A DNA stretch of 5,400 nt, taken from positions 1 to 5,400 of the forward strand of contig JAFDCW010000371.1 of NCBI GenBank assembly GCA_019312705.1. The letters run 5' to 3'. Under the pieces are notes generated by a model, which was given only the letters and a program-made list of their open reading frames with translations, had not been told where the DNA came from and did not search any database. Positions 5,166 through 5,400 of this stretch are shown piece after piece; position 1 is the stretch's first letter; each line of letters opens with the position of its first letter. A program made the position numbers and the translations under genes. Origin of the DNA: Deltaproteobacteria bacterium (lineage in GTDB: Bacteria; Myxococcota; Polyangia; Polyangiales; B10-G4).

Positions 5166-5390
5166 ATGAGAAGCCTGAATCGATCTGTACTGGGCTTGAT
5201 ACTCGGGCTTGCCGTGCTGGGCACGGGGTGCATGTCGGCGACTGACGATTCCGGCATCATCGTCGACCCCAACGCAGTGAAGGCGACCATCACCGATACC
5301 TATGTGGTCGCGCCCGGCGAGACGACAATTGCCCGCGTACCTATCGAGCATATGGGCTGTCCCATGATCATGTTACTGGGTCAAACTTGA
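5166..5390 (+). CDS. small lipoprotein-like or secreted protein, 74 aa
   Basis: I do not recognise the mature part. From ATG 5166 the protein starts MRSLNRSVLG, with two arginines, then a hydrophobic stretch (about residues 8-19, LGLILGLAVLG) and a cysteine at residue 22 in LGTGC. This is the layout of a lipoprotein signal peptide, although the lipobox is imperfect because glycine rather than leucine sits at -3. The processed chain would be only about 52 residues, with an acidic start (SATDDSG) and a VKATITDTYVVAPGET stretch that looks like a beta-strand segment. TGA lies at 5388-5390, ten bases before the window ends. Such a short export product could be complete, or it could be the start of a longer gene broken by a frameshift; another frame is open through the last part of the window. 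It is transcribed away from the kinase operon and has no evident link to it. Confidence 0.5.
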   Translation: MRSLNRSVLGLILGLAVLGTGCMSATDDSGIIVDPNAVKATITDTYVVAPGETTIARVPIEHMGCPMIMLLGQT

Positions 5391-5400
5391 GTCGAATCGA

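Overview
The window is a high-GC, densely coded piece of a bacterial chromosome. The host is probably a Gram-negative bacterium, because the gene at the right edge begins with a lipoprotein-type signal peptide. Myxococcota or other deltaproteobacterium-like lineages are possible, but nothing in the window fixes the taxonomy.

Layout, left to right. (1) Positions 2-664, + strand: the C-terminal half of an SsnA-type amidohydrolase whose start lies outside the window. (2) Positions 665-819: a short non-coding gap. (3) Positions 820-1242, + strand: a small unrecognised protein with a strong Shine-Dalgarno and codon use unlike its neighbours. (4) A 27-base convergent gap that lies inside an inverted repeat spanning 1240-1269. 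(5) Positions 4920 down to 1270, - strand: a compact operon in the order carbamate kinase (arcC/yqeA type), YgeW-type carbamoyltransferase, YgeY-type M20 metallohydrolase. The first two genes meet at an ATGA, and the second and third are about 20 bases apart from stop to chosen start. (6) Positions 4921-5165: a divergent intergenic region of 245 bases. (7) Positions 5166-5390, + strand: a predicted 74-residue secreted or lipoprotein-like protein.

Functionally, ssnA, ygeY, ygeW and a carbamate kinase are all members of the E. coli ygeW-ygeX-ygeY-hyuA-yqeA...ygfK-ssnA-ygfM-xdhD region, which is associated with anaerobic purine (xanthine/urate) breakdown. The likely logic is that SsnA deaminates or opens a heterocyclic intermediate and YgeY hydrolyses an amide or ureido bond. 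YgeW then transfers a carbamoyl group to phosphate, and carbamate kinase uses the carbamoyl phosphate to make ATP plus ammonia and CO2. The substrates of YgeY and YgeW are not settled, so the route is inference. The usual partners YgeX, HyuA, YgfK and XdhD are not visible here and could lie upstream of ssnA. Compared with E. coli, the module is split into two convergent transcription units, a small orphan gene sits between them, and YgeY is about 100 residues longer. I see no tRNA, rRNA, CRISPR array, transposase or other mobile element.
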